Source: Campylobacter jejuni
Lineage (GTDB): Bacteria; Campylobacterota; Campylobacteria; Campylobacterales; Campylobacteraceae
Reading direction: 5' to 3'
DNA length: 64,000 nucleotides
Assembly (NCBI RefSeq): GCF_001457695.1
Contig: NZ_LN831025.1
Span: 1,674,001-1,738,000 of the forward strand
Part shown: positions 16,496-26,382 of the stretch, piece by piece
Layout: each line of letters begins with the position of its first letter
How positions within the stretch are numbered: position 1 is the first letter of the stretch
Made by a program: the position numbers and the translations under genes
The notes under the pieces: generated by a model
What the model was told of the DNA's origin: nothing
Database searches by the model: none
The model's input: the letters and a program-made list of their open reading frames with translations, nothing else

Positions 16496-17033
16496 AAAAC
16501 TTGGAATTGAACATTTTTACAAGAAAGATTTTAAAACTGCAAAAATGTATTTTTCTATGGCTTATGAAAAACGCAAAAATAAACGCTTGCTAAATTTTAT
16601 CTGCCTTTGTGATCTTGCTTTAAAATCTCCTAAAGAAGCTTCTTTACTTTTTGATTTTTATATAGAACATTACAAAATCTCTAGCATTGATAAAGACTTA
16701 GAAGAAATTTTAAGTACAATTGAATTTAAAAAACAAGAAAACAAACAGGAAAACGAATTTGAAGATGGGCATGCGCTAAATTATCAAGATTTTTTAAAAA
16801 GCGAAGAAGAACTTGGCTTTCAAAAAAGTTTTGAAAATATCATTAATAGCACTAAATTAGTTATTGATAATCGTGATGATTTTTTAGATTTTTTGGAAAA
16901 ATTACTTGATAATGGCTATAAAGATATGACTTTAAATTATATAGAAAATGTTATGCCTCATTTTTGGGCAAATGATAGATTTATCAAACTCCAAGAAAAA
17001 CTCATAGGATTTAAAAGTGAAATTAAAACTTGA
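16482..17033 (+). CDS. Hypothetical TPR-like protein
   Basis: A 183-aa acidic and helical protein, Cj1640 by position. The first 60 residues look like a single TPR-type unit ([20 protein letters not shown]) and the rest is Glu/Lys-rich. The start is TTG 16482, overlapping the end of nfu by 14 bases, with GGAG upstream. The gene also overlaps murE, so its place in the operon is firm even though its function is unknown. Confidence 0.8.
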   Translation: MQNYKKLGIEHFYKKDFKTAKMYFSMAYEKRKNKRLLNFICLCDLALKSPKEASLLFDFYIEHYKISSIDKDLEEILSTIEFKKQENKQENEFEDGHALNYQDFLKSEEELGFQKSFENIINSTKLVIDNRDDFLDFLEKLLDNGYKDMTLNYIENVMPHFWANDRFIKLQEKLIGFKSEIKT

Positions 17034-18300
17034 AAATTCATTCATTACAGATAATACCTTAGAGTGTGAAAAAGAATGCTTTTTTTTACAAACCACACAA
17101 AATGCTAAATTTCAGGCTCAAGCCTTAGAAAAAGGTGCAAAAATCATTGATGTAAATGAGTGTAAAAAACTTTTAAAAATCGATGAAAAGATTCAAATCA
17201 TAGGAATCACAGGAACCAATGGCAAAACCACAACCGCAGCAGCGATTTATTCTATCTTATTGGATTTAGGTTATAAGTGTGGGCTTTGCGGAACAAGAGG
17301 AGCTTTTATCAACGATGAACAAATTGATGAAAAATCCTTAACCACCTCCCCTATTCTTAAAACCTTAGAGTATCTACAAATAGCCACTCAAAAAAAATGT
17401 GATTTTTTCATCATGGAAGTAAGCTCACACGCACTCGTTCAAAACCGCATCGAAGGCTTAAAATTTGTTGCTAAAATTTTTACCAATATCACTCAAGATC
17501 ATTTAGATTTTCACGGTACTTTTGAAAATTACAAAGAAGCAAAAGAGCTTTTTTTTACAGATGAGAGCTTAAAATTTATCAACAAAGATGCTTTGGCTAT
17601 TAAATTTAATGTGCGTAACGCTTTTACTTACGGCATAGAAAATCCTGCTTTATATCAAATCAAAGCTTATTCTTTAGAAGAAGGCATTAGTGCTATTGTA
17701 ACAAATAAAAATCAAACTTTTCACATAGACTCGCCCTTACTAGGACTTTTTAATCTTTACAATCTTCTAGTTGCTAGTGCTTGTGTGAATGAACTCGTAA
17801 AGCCTGATTTAAAAGACTTGGAAAAAGCTATCAGTGAATTTGGCGGGGTTTGTGGTAGAGTAGAACAAGTAGCAAAAGGTGTGATCGTGGATTTTGCTCA
17901 TACGCCTGATGGCATTGAAAAAGTACTTGACACTCTTAAAAATAAAAAACTCATCGTTGTTTTTGGAGCAGGTGGAGATAGAGATAAAACCAAACGCCCT
18001 TTAATGGGAAAAATCGTCGAACATTTTGCAAAAATTGCTATCATTACAAGTGATAATCCACGCAGCGAAGAACCAAAAACCATCATGGAAGAAATTTTAT
18101 CAGGCTTTGCTAAAAAAGAAAAAGTTTTAACGATAGAAGATAGAAAAGAAGCCATAAAAAAAGCTTTAGAACTAAAAGAAAATGACGATTTAGTCGTTAT
18201 TTTAGGCAAAGGTGATGAAACTACTCAAGAAATTAAAGGGATAAAATATCCTTTTAGTGATAAAGTAGTTGTTAATGAAATTTTAAAAAATCAAGGATAA
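17017..18300 (+). CDS. murE: UDP-MurNAc-tripeptide synthetase MurE
   Basis: MurE adds meso-diaminopimelate to UDP-MurNAc-L-Ala-D-Glu in the cytosol. The ATP loop is GTNGKTT (residues 66-72), the ligase core contains [20 protein letters not shown], and DNPRSEEP is the specificity motif for meso-diaminopimelate. At 427 aa it is shorter than E. coli MurE (about 495), the loss being in the N-terminal UDP-binding domain, which is usual in this genus. The start is GTG 17017 with AGGAT upstream, overlapping the preceding gene. Confidence 0.95.
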   Translation: MKLKLENSFITDNTLECEKECFFLQTTQNAKFQAQALEKGAKIIDVNECKKLLKIDEKIQIIGITGTNGKTTTAAAIYSILLDLGYKCGLCGTRGAFINDEQIDEKSLTTSPILKTLEYLQIATQKKCDFFIMEVSSHALVQNRIEGLKFVAKIFTNITQDHLDFHGTFENYKEAKELFFTDESLKFINKDALAIKFNVRNAFTYGIENPALYQIKAYSLEEGISAIVTNKNQTFHIDSPLLGLFNLYNLLVASACVNELVKPDLKDLEKAISEFGGVCGRVEQVAKGVIVDFAHTPDGIEKVLDTLKNKKLIVVFGAGGDRDKTKRPLMGKIVEHFAKIAIITSDNPRSEEPKTIMEEILSGFAKKEKVLTIEDRKEAIKKALELKENDDLVVILGKGDETTQEIKGIKYPFSDKVVVNEILKNQG

Positions 18301-18303
18301 TCA

Positions 18304-18615
18304 ATGTTTGAAAATATGGATTTTTCTAAAATGGGTGAACTTTTAAATCAAGTTCAAGAAAAAGCAAAAAATATAGAACTAGAACTTGCAAATCGTGAAT
18401 TTAGCGCCAAAAGTGGAGCAGGACTTGTTAAAGTAAGCGCTAATGGAAAAGGCGAGATTATCGATGTTAGCATTGATGATTCTTTACTTGAAGATAAAGA
18501 ATCCTTGCAAATTTTACTTATTTCTGCAATTAATGATGTTTTGGCTATGGTTGCGCAAAATCGCTCAAGTATGGCGAATGATGTTTTAGGCGGTTTTGGA
18601 GGTATGAAATTATGA
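18304..18615 (+). CDS. YbaB/EbfC nucleoid-associated protein
   Basis: A 103-aa protein with the family layout: an N-terminal helix (MGELLNQVQEKAKNIELELANREFSA), the central strand motif GLVKVSANGKGEIIDVSID, and a C-terminal helix ending MANDVLGGFGGMKL. YbaB proteins form dimers that bind DNA without strict specificity. It begins three bases after murE and overlaps the PDZ gene by four bases (ATGA). Confidence 0.93.
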   Translation: MFENMDFSKMGELLNQVQEKAKNIELELANREFSAKSGAGLVKVSANGKGEIIDVSIDDSLLEDKESLQILLISAINDVLAMVAQNRSSMANDVLGGFGGMKL

Positions 18616-19706
18616 AAAAAATTTTAATTATTTGTATGCTTTTTACTTTGTCTTTTGGTATAGAAAGACCTAAATTTGAAGATTTTTTAGCAGGTTATGA
18701 AAGAAATAAGGCAAGCATGCTTAACTATGAAGGAATGCCAGCTTTTGCACTCAGTGAAAATTTACTTGCTGTGTTAAAACAGCCTAATACTAAGCTTAAC
18801 AAATATGTAAAATACGATCCATTTTTAAATTTATACCTTGTAAGAACTGACTTTAGCCTAATCCCTACTCCTATGGGTGATGAAGAAAAACTTACTCGTA
18901 ATGATTGGGTTGGAATTTGGGATCCTAATAAACCCTATATAGGACATATTAAGTATTTAGCTCAAAATATTGATGAAAAAGATCAACTTGATTTTAATTC
19001 TAAAATAGGACTTTTAGGGACTCCGTGCTGTGAAATGATGGGGATTGCTTTAAATAATAGCTCTTTTATAGGCAATCGCTATTTAAAACATTTTATGAAA
19101 TATAACGATGTTTATTGGGGGGATATTGGCGTTGATTTTGTTATTCGAGAAAATAAAATTTATGTTAACAATGTAAGAAAAAATCCACAATTTTTAATCA
19201 ACGATCAAGTTATAAGTGTTGATGGCTTGCCCGCCAATGATTTAAGAAAACTCAATGAAAAAATTCTTTTTGCAGATCGCGGAAGCACTCTTTATTTTCA
19301 AGTGTTGCGTGATAATATGGATTTAAATATTTCTACTGAAGTTTTTGCAAAAGATTTGAGCAAATTTAACCTTCCTGATTCTAAACCAAAACCAAAAATT
19401 ACAAATTTCACAAGCAATCTTGGTTTAACGGTTAATACTAGTCTTGTTGTAACCAAAATAGATCCAAAATCAAAAGCATCAAATGCAGGATTTATGGTAG
19501 GAGATAAAATTTTACGCGTTAATAATATTATTTTAAATAATTTTAAAGAATTACAAAATATTTTAAGTGCTGGTAATGACTTTAGCATCTTAATTGAACG
19601 CAAAAGTACTAAATTACCTTTATCAAATTTCAACAATGAACTAGGCGGAAATGCCAACTCAGGTGGCGATGGTAAATTTCAATTTTTCATAAGGCTTACT
19701 AAGTGA
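18612..19706 (+). CDS. Secreted PDZ-domain protein
   Basis: A 364-aa protein, Cj1643 by position, with a signal peptide at residues 1-17 and a PDZ domain at about 268-325 (VVTKIDPKSKASNAGFMVGDKIL). An earlier region, about 180-220, has a second PDZ-like strand pattern (INDQVISVDGLPANDLRKL). No protease catalytic triad is visible, so it is probably a periplasmic adaptor. DLNIS, about residue 237, is a possible PglB N-glycosylation site. It overlaps ybaB and ispA, so it is expressed with cell-wall and isoprenoid genes. Confidence 0.85.
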   Translation: MKKILIICMLFTLSFGIERPKFEDFLAGYERNKASMLNYEGMPAFALSENLLAVLKQPNTKLNKYVKYDPFLNLYLVRTDFSLIPTPMGDEEKLTRNDWVGIWDPNKPYIGHIKYLAQNIDEKDQLDFNSKIGLLGTPCCEMMGIALNNSSFIGNRYLKHFMKYNDVYWGDIGVDFVIRENKIYVNNVRKNPQFLINDQVISVDGLPANDLRKLNEKILFADRGSTLYFQVLRDNMDLNISTEVFAKDLSKFNLPDSKPKPKITNFTSNLGLTVNTSLVVTKIDPKSKASNAGFMVGDKILRVNNIILNNFKELQNILSAGNDFSILIERKSTKLPLSNFNNELGGNANSGGDGKFQFFIRLTK

Positions 19707-20548
19707 ATTTAAAAGAACTTTTTATCCATCACTTAGAAAAAAATCTACCTAAAGTTGAAAGCTTTCATCCTTTTTTTAATGAAGCTTTAGCCCTTATGCT
19801 AAAAGCGGGAGGAAAGCATTTTCGTGCACAATTGCTTTTAAGCGTAGTACAAAGCAATAAACCTGAACTTTTAAATCAAGCTTTAGATGTGGCTTTAGCT
19901 TTGGAATTTATCCATACTTATTCACTCATACACGATGATTTACCCGCTATGGATAATGCGGATTTTAGACGAGGAATTCCAACCTTACACAAAAGCTACG
20001 ATGAAACTACAGCCATCTTAGTTGGCGATGCTTTAAATACTGAAGCTTTTTTAGTTCTAAGTCATGCTCATTTAAAAGATGAAATCAAAATCAAACTCAT
20101 CAAAACCCTTGCCTTTAATGCAGGACTTAATGGAATGGTTATAGGACAAGCTATTGATTGTTTTTTTGAAGACAAAAGACTGAGTTTAAATGAACTTGAG
20201 TTTTTACACACACATAAAACCGCAAAATTGATCGCTGCAGCTTTAAAAATGGGTTGTGAAATTTGCGAACTTAACAACGAAGAAAGCAATCAAATTTACA
20301 AACTTGGTTTAAAACTAGGACTGATTTTTCAAATCAATGATGATATTATCGATGTAACTACAAGTCAAGAACAAAGCGGAAAGCCTACTAATAACGATAT
20401 TCATAAAAATTCTTTTGTCAATTTGCTTGGACTTGAACAAGCCATAAAAACAAAAGAAAATCTTCTTAGTGAATGCGAACAAGATTTAGAAAAACTTAAT
20501 GAAAAACTCGCACAAATGATACAAAATTTAATAATTCAATACTTATAA
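19703..20548 (+). CDS. ispA: Farnesyl diphosphate synthase
   Basis: IspA condenses isopentenyl diphosphate with DMAPP and GPP to farnesyl diphosphate, the precursor of undecaprenyl phosphate and the menaquinone side chain. The 281-aa protein has the first aspartate motif DDLPAMD (in LIHDDLPAMDNADFRRG) and the second FQINDDIID. The start is GTG 19703, overlapping the PDZ gene stop. Ten bases separate it from tkt. Confidence 0.95.
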   Translation: MNLKELFIHHLEKNLPKVESFHPFFNEALALMLKAGGKHFRAQLLLSVVQSNKPELLNQALDVALALEFIHTYSLIHDDLPAMDNADFRRGIPTLHKSYDETTAILVGDALNTEAFLVLSHAHLKDEIKIKLIKTLAFNAGLNGMVIGQAIDCFFEDKRLSLNELEFLHTHKTAKLIAAALKMGCEICELNNEESNQIYKLGLKLGLIFQINDDIIDVTTSQEQSGKPTNNDIHKNSFVNLLGLEQAIKTKENLLSECEQDLEKLNEKLAQMIQNLIIQYL

Positions 20549-20557
20549 AGGCAAAAA

Positions 20558-22456
20558 ATGGACATTCAAATTTTACAAGAACAGGCAAATACTCTAAGAT
20601 TTTTAAGTGCCGATATGGTGCAAAAAGCAAACTCAGGACACCCAGGTGCACCTTTGGGCTTAGCAGATATTTTAAGTGTTTTAAGTTATCATTTAAAACA
20701 CAATCCCAAAAATCCAACTTGGCTAAACCGTGATAGACTTGTATTTTCAGGTGGACATGCAAGTGCTTTACTTTATAGTTTTTTACATTTAAGTGGCTAT
20801 GATTTAAGCCTAGAAGATCTTAAAAATTTCCGCCAACTTCATTCTAAAACCCCAGGACACCCTGAAATTTCAACTCTTGGAGTAGAGATTGCTACAGGCC
20901 CTTTAGGACAAGGCGTTGCCAATGCTGTAGGCTTTGCTATGGCGGCAAAAAAAGCACAAAATTTACTAGGTAGTGATTTAATCGATCATAAAATTTATTG
21001 TCTTTGCGGAGATGGAGATTTGCAAGAAGGCATTTCTTATGAAGCTTGTTCTTTAGCAGGACTTCACAAACTTGATAATTTCATACTTATTTATGATAGC
21101 AACGATATCTCCATAGAAGGCGATGTAGGTTTAGCCTTTAACGAAAATGTAAAAATGCGTTTTGAAGCACAAGGATTTGAAGTTTTAAGTATAAATGGAC
21201 ACGATTATGAAGAAATTAATAAAGCCTTAGAACAAGCTAAAAAATCCACAAAACCTTGTCTTATCATCGCAAAAACAACTATAGCAAAGGGTGCAGGAGA
21301 GCTTGAAGGCAGTCATAAAAGCCATGGTGCACCTTTGGGTGAAGAAGTGATTAAAAAAGCTAAAGAACAAGCAAGTTTTGATCCAAATATCAGTTTTCAT
21401 ATCCCACAAGCAAGCAAAATCCGCTTTGAAAGTGCTGTAGAACTTGGGGATTTAGAAGAAACAAAATGGAAAGATAAGCTTGAAAAAAGTGGTAAAAAAG
21501 AACTTTTAGAAAGGCTATTAAATCCCGATTTTAGCAAGATAGCTTATCCTGATTTTAAAGGAAAAGATCTTGCTACAAGAGATAGTAATGGTGAAATTTT
21601 AAATGTTTTAGCTAAAAATTTAGAAGGATTTTTAGGTGGAAGTGCAGATTTAGGCCCTTCAAACAAAACAGAACTTCACGGCATGGGAGACTTTGTAGAA
21701 GGTAAAAATATCCATTTTGGTATCAGAGAACACGCTATGGCAGCGATTAACAATGCTTTTGCAAGATATGGAATTTTCTTACCATTTTCGGCAACTTTTT
21801 TCATCTTTAGCGAGTACTTAAAACCTGCCGCAAGAATAGCAGCCTTAATGAAAATCAAACATTTTTTCATTTTCACGCACGATAGTATAGGCGTGGGCGA
21901 AGATGGGCCAACACACCAGCCTATAGAACAACTTAGCACTTTTAGAGCTATGCCAAATTTTTTAACCTTTAGACCTGCTGATGGAGTAGAAAATGTCAAA
22001 GCTTGGCAAATAGCTCTAAATGCTGATATTCCGAGTGCTTTTGTGCTTTCACGCCAAAAACTCAAAGCTCTAAATGAACCTGTTTTTGGAGATGTAAAAA
22101 ATGGAGCGTATTTACTTAAAGAAAGCAAAGATGCTAAATTTACACTTTTAGCAAGTGGAAGTGAAGTTTGGCTTTGTCTAGAAAGTGCAAATGAACTTGA
22201 AAAACAAGGTTTTGCTTGTAATGTTGTTTCCATGCCTTGTTTTGAATTTTTTGAAAAACAAGATAAAGCTTATCAAGAAAGATTGTTAAAAGGTGAAGTT
22301 ATAGGTGTTGAAGCAGCACATTCTAATGAACTTTATAAATTTTGCCATAAAGTGTATGGCATAGAAAGTTTTGGAGAAAGTGGCAAAGACAAAGATGTAT
22401 TTGAACACTTTGGATTTAGCGTTTCAAAGCTTGTAAATTTTATCCTTAGCAAATAA
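20558..22456 (+). CDS. tkt: Transketolase
   Basis: Tkt moves two-carbon ketol units between sugar phosphates in the non-oxidative pentose phosphate pathway with thiamine diphosphate. Over 632 aa the N-terminal SGHPGAPLGLADI, the TPP motif GDGDLQEGISYEA, and the pyrimidine-domain HDSIGVGEDGPTHQPIEQL are all intact. C. jejuni lacks the oxidative branch, so this enzyme supplies ribose and erythrose phosphates. AAAGG precedes ATG 20558. Confidence 0.97.
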   Translation: MDIQILQEQANTLRFLSADMVQKANSGHPGAPLGLADILSVLSYHLKHNPKNPTWLNRDRLVFSGGHASALLYSFLHLSGYDLSLEDLKNFRQLHSKTPGHPEISTLGVEIATGPLGQGVANAVGFAMAAKKAQNLLGSDLIDHKIYCLCGDGDLQEGISYEACSLAGLHKLDNFILIYDSNDISIEGDVGLAFNENVKMRFEAQGFEVLSINGHDYEEINKALEQAKKSTKPCLIIAKTTIAKGAGELEGSHKSHGAPLGEEVIKKAKEQASFDPNISFHIPQASKIRFESAVELGDLEETKWKDKLEKSGKKELLERLLNPDFSKIAYPDFKGKDLATRDSNGEILNVLAKNLEGFLGGSADLGPSNKTELHGMGDFVEGKNIHFGIREHAMAAINNAFARYGIFLPFSATFFIFSEYLKPAARIAALMKIKHFFIFTHDSIGVGEDGPTHQPIEQLSTFRAMPNFLTFRPADGVENVKAWQIALNADIPSAFVLSRQKLKALNEPVFGDVKNGAYLLKESKDAKFTLLASGSEVWLCLESANELEKQGFACNVVSMPCFEFFEKQDKAYQERLLKGEVIGVEAAHSNELYKFCHKVYGIESFGESGKDKDVFEHFGFSVSKLVNFILSK

Positions 22457-22457
22457 A

Positions 22458-23567
22458 ATGAATACAAATTTCAAATTTCAAAATAACACTCTTTTCATCT
22501 TTGGAATTTGGGATAAAACAAACATTTATAAGTTAAAAATAAAAGATTTTTTAGCTTTGATTCAAAGCAAGGAAGTGATTTTTGATTTTAAAGATCTAAA
22601 AGCAATCGATACCGCTGGAGTGAGATTTTTCCTTGCTTTGGAAAACGACCTTAAAGATAAAAATATTAAAATCACCAAAGAAGGCTTAAATTCACGCTTT
22701 CAAACCCTTTTTGAACTTTGTGAAAAAAACTACCAAAGACTAAGCAAAACAAAAAAATCACATAAAAATTTCAGTGAATACTTTATCGATCTTGGAAAAT
22801 TAAGTTTAGAACTTTTAAAAATTTTAAGAAAATTCATCAATTTCACAGGAGTTTTTTTCACAAGTCTTTTTTTATGCCTTAAAAATCCTAAAAATTTTCG
22901 CTTTATTGCTTTTTTATATCATATAGAAAATTCTGCTTTTAAAGCTTTGCCTATAGTTATTTTAACCGCTCTTTTAGTAGGAGTGGTTTTAGCCTATCAG
23001 GCTGCTTATCAACTCGCACAATTTGGAGCCAATATTTTCATAGTGGATTTGATGGGAATTTCAGCCACTAGAGAACTTGCACCTTTAATCGCTGCCATAG
23101 TAATCGCGGGAAGAAGTGCAAGTTCTTATACCGCACAAATTGGAGTGATGAAAATTACTGATGAAATTGCAGCTATGAATACTATGGGTTTTCGTTCTTT
23201 TGAATTTATTATTATTCCACGTGTCATGGCTTTGGTAGTGGCCATGCCTTTAATCGTTGCCATTAGCGATGCAATCAGTATTATAGGCGGAATGATGATT
23301 GCAAAATTAAATCTTGATATTTCTTTTGTCGAATTTTTAAGACGCTTTAGAGAAGCTGTCGATATAAAACATATCTTTATAGGACTTGCAAAAGCACCTA
23401 TTTTTGGATTTTTAATAGGACTTATTGCTTGTTTTCGTGGTTTTGAGGTAAAAAACACTACACAAAGCATAGGAATTTATACAACAAAAAGCGTTGTAAA
23501 TGCTATTTTTTGGGTGATAGCTTTTGATGCTTTATTCTCTGTTGTTTTAACTTCTGCAGGAATTTAA
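22458..23567 (+). CDS. iamB: MlaE-type permease with N-terminal STAS domain
   Basis: The permease of an Mla-type lipid ABC transporter that moves phospholipids between the two membranes. Residues 1-90 resemble a STAS domain (IFDFKDLKAIDTAGVRFFLALENDL), the job of separate MlaB in E. coli, and residues 110-369 form the MlaE permease with the family segment FIVDLMGISATRELAPLIAAIVIAGRSASS. The gene begins one base after tkt and abuts iamA. The name comes from an invasion-associated marker in C. jejuni. Confidence 0.92.
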   Translation: MNTNFKFQNNTLFIFGIWDKTNIYKLKIKDFLALIQSKEVIFDFKDLKAIDTAGVRFFLALENDLKDKNIKITKEGLNSRFQTLFELCEKNYQRLSKTKKSHKNFSEYFIDLGKLSLELLKILRKFINFTGVFFTSLFLCLKNPKNFRFIAFLYHIENSAFKALPIVILTALLVGVVLAYQAAYQLAQFGANIFIVDLMGISATRELAPLIAAIVIAGRSASSYTAQIGVMKITDEIAAMNTMGFRSFEFIIIPRVMALVVAMPLIVAISDAISIIGGMMIAKLNLDISFVEFLRRFREAVDIKHIFIGLAKAPIFGFLIGLIACFRGFEVKNTTQSIGIYTTKSVVNAIFWVIAFDALFSVVLTSAGI

Positions 23568-24290
23568 ATGGTTGTTAAAGCGCAAAATATCATTACAAAA
23601 TTTGGAGAAAAAATTGTCCATGATGGCGTAAGTTTTGAAATCAAAAAAAATGAAATTTTTGGTATTTTAGGAGGTAGTGGAAGTGGAAAATCCGTCCTTT
23701 TAAAACAAATGCTTATGCTTGAACATTTTGATGGTGGAGAATATGAAATTTTAGGCTATAAACTTAAAAATATCAACGAAGAAGATGCACTTGCTTTGCG
23801 TAAAAAATGGGGTGTGGTTTTTCAGTTTGCTGCACTTTTTAGCTTTTTTAATGTTTATGAAAATATCGCCATTCCTTTAAAAGAATACACTCATTTAGAT
23901 GAAAATAGCATACAAGAACTGGTTTTAATGAAGCTAAAAATGGTAGGCTTAAACGAAAGTGTTTTAAAACAATTTCCAAGTGAACTTAGTGGCGGTATGC
24001 AAAAAAGAGTGGCAATTGCTAGAGCTTTAGCACTTGATAGTAAATTGCTTTTTTTAGATGAACCTACTTCAGGACTTGACCCTCATAGTAGTCGTGAATT
24101 TGACGATTTGGTTTTAGAGTTAAAAAAAAGTTTTGATTTAAATATCATTTTGGTTACACATGATAAAGAAAGTATGAAAAATTTACTCGATCGTTTTATC
24201 ATTTTAGAAAATAAAAAAGTTGGATTTTGCGGCACTTATGAAGAATTACGCCTGCAAAATGAACGACTTTTTAAAAGATTTATGGAGTAA
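23568..24290 (+). CDS. iamA: MlaF-type ABC ATPase
   Basis: The ATPase of the Mla-type transporter. In 240 aa it has Walker A GGSGSGKS, the Q loop, signature LSGGMQKR, Walker B LLFLDEPTSGLD and the switch histidine in LVTHD. It follows iamB directly and precedes the MCE gene by two bases. Together with iamB, the MCE protein and the lipoprotein it forms one complex. Confidence 0.95.
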   Translation: MVVKAQNIITKFGEKIVHDGVSFEIKKNEIFGILGGSGSGKSVLLKQMLMLEHFDGGEYEILGYKLKNINEEDALALRKKWGVVFQFAALFSFFNVYENIAIPLKEYTHLDENSIQELVLMKLKMVGLNESVLKQFPSELSGGMQKRVAIARALALDSKLLFLDEPTSGLDPHSSREFDDLVLELKKSFDLNIILVTHDKESMKNLLDRFIILENKKVGFCGTYEELRLQNERLFKRFME

Positions 24291-24292
24291 AA

Positions 24293-25183
24293 GTGGAAAA
24301 TAGAGCAAATTATTTTTTTGTAGGACTTTTTGTTTTTGGAGTATTTTTTGCAAGCCTTGGTTTCATACTTTGGCTTGGTGGATACTCTAAAGAAGAAAGT
24401 TTTAAGTATTATGAAATTCACACACAAGAATCCGTTGCAGGACTTGGCATAAAAGCACCCGTAAGGCTTTTGGGCGTGGAAGTAGGTAGCGTAGAAGAAA
24501 TCAGCATTTACAATCAAGATGAACTCGGCGTTAACATACGCATCAAGGTCAAAAATAACACCCCTATAAAAGAAGATACTTTTGCTACTTTGCAACTTCA
24601 AGGTATCACAGGACTTAAATTTGTCCAACTTCAAGGCGGAAGTAAAAATAGCAAAGATTTAGTATCTATACAGGGAAAACTTCCAGTCATTCCTTTTAAA
24701 GAAAGTTTTTTAGCAACTATAGATAGACAAAGTGAACATATTTTTTCTTTAGTTAAAACGGCCGATGATAAATCAAAAGAACTTTTAAGCGAAAAAAATC
24801 TTAAAAATCTAGAAATCCTTTTGCAAAATCTAGCAGAATTAAGTGCAAATTTAAACGCTAATTCTAAAAATTTAAGCCTTAATCTTTCAAACGCAAGTTT
24901 AAAAATAGGAAAAATGGCTGATAATATAAGCCTTAGTGCGCAAAATTTCAACTCCAGTCTTAAAGACATAAAAGAAAGTACGATGATTTTAAAAAATTTC
25001 ATAAAAAAAGCTGATGAAAAATTAAACACTTATGATGATATTAAAGCATCTTTGATGCAAAATTTAGAGCTTTTTAAACGAGTTTTAATTGAAAGCAATA
25101 TTCTAATAGAAAATTTACAAAACAGCCCTGCTGATTTGATTTTTAAAGAAACCAAACCTAAACTAGGACCAGGAGAAAAATAA
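24293..25183 (+). CDS. MCE-domain substrate-binding protein (MlaD-like)
   Basis: MlaD-type proteins form a hexameric periplasmic ring that carries lipid between the permease and its partner. The 296-aa protein has one N-terminal transmembrane helix (about residues 8-28), one MCE domain at about 38-115 (VAGLGIKAPVRLLGVEVGSV, QGITGLKFVQLQGG), and a long helical tail with repeated Ser-Asn-Leu (about 160-260). The start is GTG 24293. Its TAA shares one base with the ATG of the next gene. Confidence 0.93.
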   Translation: MENRANYFFVGLFVFGVFFASLGFILWLGGYSKEESFKYYEIHTQESVAGLGIKAPVRLLGVEVGSVEEISIYNQDELGVNIRIKVKNNTPIKEDTFATLQLQGITGLKFVQLQGGSKNSKDLVSIQGKLPVIPFKESFLATIDRQSEHIFSLVKTADDKSKELLSEKNLKNLEILLQNLAELSANLNANSKNLSLNLSNASLKIGKMADNISLSAQNFNSSLKDIKESTMILKNFIKKADEKLNTYDDIKASLMQNLELFKRVLIESNILIENLQNSPADLIFKETKPKLGPGEK

Positions 25184-25782
25184 TGCTAAAGCAATTATTC
25201 TGTATTTTGACTTTTATTTTTATGTTATGCGGATGCTCTTTAAGACACGAAACCATCAACAAAAATGAAAATATCATATTAAAAGATGAAGGAATAGATT
25301 CAAATATTTTTTTTAAAAAAACCGGTAAAATTCTTAAAATTCGCAATGCAAATGCACCTTTGTATTTAAACTCGCGAGCTATTGTTTATATAGATAATGG
25401 TTTTAGCAACAAATACGCACATTATTTCTGGGGAGATTTACCAAGCAATCTTTATTCTTTTTTAATTTTGTCAAAATTTGAACAAAGCAATATTTTTACA
25501 ACCCTACTTTCTTCAACAAGCTCTTTAAGTGCGGATTATGCTCTTGAAAGCAGGATTAACTCTTTTGAGCAAATTCTTAATAACAATGAAAACTACGCTC
25601 AAATTTCTATAAGCGTAAATTTCATAAATCTTGAAAACAATCAAATAATAGCTCATAAAATTTTCAATACTAAAGAAAAAATAGAAAAAAAAGACATCCA
25701 CTCTACTTATAATGCTTTTCAAAAAGCCTTGAATAAAATTGGCAATGAGATTGTTTTTTGGGTAAATTCTAACTTATCCTAA
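25183..25782 (+). CDS. ABC-transport auxiliary lipoprotein (PqiC-like)
   Basis: A 199-aa lipoprotein with a signal peptide and lipobox LCGC, so Cys18 is lipidated. The mature part resembles the ABC-type transport auxiliary lipoprotein family found with MCE systems, with a strand-helix pattern and GDLPSNLYSFLI near residue 85. It is likely the outer-membrane partner of the iamB-iamA-MCE transporter. The overlap TAATG with the MCE gene supports this. It is the last gene of the run from nfu onward. Confidence 0.85.
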   Translation: MLKQLFCILTFIFMLCGCSLRHETINKNENIILKDEGIDSNIFFKKTGKILKIRNANAPLYLNSRAIVYIDNGFSNKYAHYFWGDLPSNLYSFLILSKFEQSNIFTTLLSSTSSLSADYALESRINSFEQILNNNENYAQISISVNFINLENNQIIAHKIFNTKEKIEKKDIHSTYNAFQKALNKIGNEIVFWVNSNLS

Positions 25783-25786
25783 TTTA

Positions 25787-25803
25787 GGAACACTTTTTGC
25801 TTT
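25787..25803 (+). promoter_or_regulatory. Sigma54 promoter for the 25838 gene
   Basis: GGAACACTTTTTGCTTT has the invariant GG (25787-25788) and GC (25799-25800) separated by exactly 10 bases, with the GGAA...TTGCTT context of C. jejuni RpoN promoters. The ATG at 25838 is 38 bases beyond the -12 element. Confidence 0.85.
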
Positions 25804-25837
25804 TTAAATATTTAGCAATATTTTTGAAAGGTAAACA

Positions 25838-26338
25838 ATGAAAAGTGATTTAGATATATTTAAAAAACACTTAGGTGAAATTCAAGGCGTGAATGAATTT
25901 AAAGCAAATCAAATTTGCTCTCAAATCAATGATGCAAATGATTTTATAGGAGCGCTTCAAGTGCTTGATATGTCTTTAAAAAAAATAGAAAAAAGCATTC
26001 TAGAAAGAATAGATGAAAATTCAGATGATATGCAAAAAAGAACTCTTGATGCCACAGCATCACAACTTATACAAAACTGCTCTTTCATGGGAACAGCTCT
26101 TTTTGGAAATATTTTCAATGTTTATGTTGGTAAAAAACTTTTTGAATTTGAAATTGCTAATCCACTTTTAATTCTTCAAACAAGTAATTACGAAGGTGTA
26201 TTGGCCTATATACAAGATAAAAGAGATGAAATAAAAATCATTCTATCAGAGTTAGCAACCGCAATCACCATGGGCGAAACTATAGATAATACTGGAATTT
26301 ATAACTCTACAATGGATTTTAAAAATTTATTTAAATAA
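25838..26338 (+). CDS. Hypothetical protein in the RpoN (flagellar) regulon
   Basis: A 166-aa hydrophilic and helical protein, Cj1650 by position. It has no signal peptide and no motif I recognise. Its own sigma54 promoter (25787-25803) separates it from the lipid transporter. In Campylobacter RpoN with FlgSR drives mid-class flagellar genes, and from memory Cj1650 appears among RpoN-dependent genes. A role tied to the flagellum is therefore likely, but whether structural, export or secreted is unknown. AAGG precedes the ATG. Confidence 0.85.
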   Translation: MKSDLDIFKKHLGEIQGVNEFKANQICSQINDANDFIGALQVLDMSLKKIEKSILERIDENSDDMQKRTLDATASQLIQNCSFMGTALFGNIFNVYVGKKLFEFEIANPLLILQTSNYEGVLAYIQDKRDEIKIILSELATAITMGETIDNTGIYNSTMDFKNLFK

Positions 26339-26382
26339 GAAATAGTAATCGTTTGTTCTCTTTAAGCAAATATAATATATTT

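Noticed and set aside
17898-18209. Antisense open frame in murE
   Set aside because: It is a shadow of murE; no RBS, no promoter and no recognisable protein.
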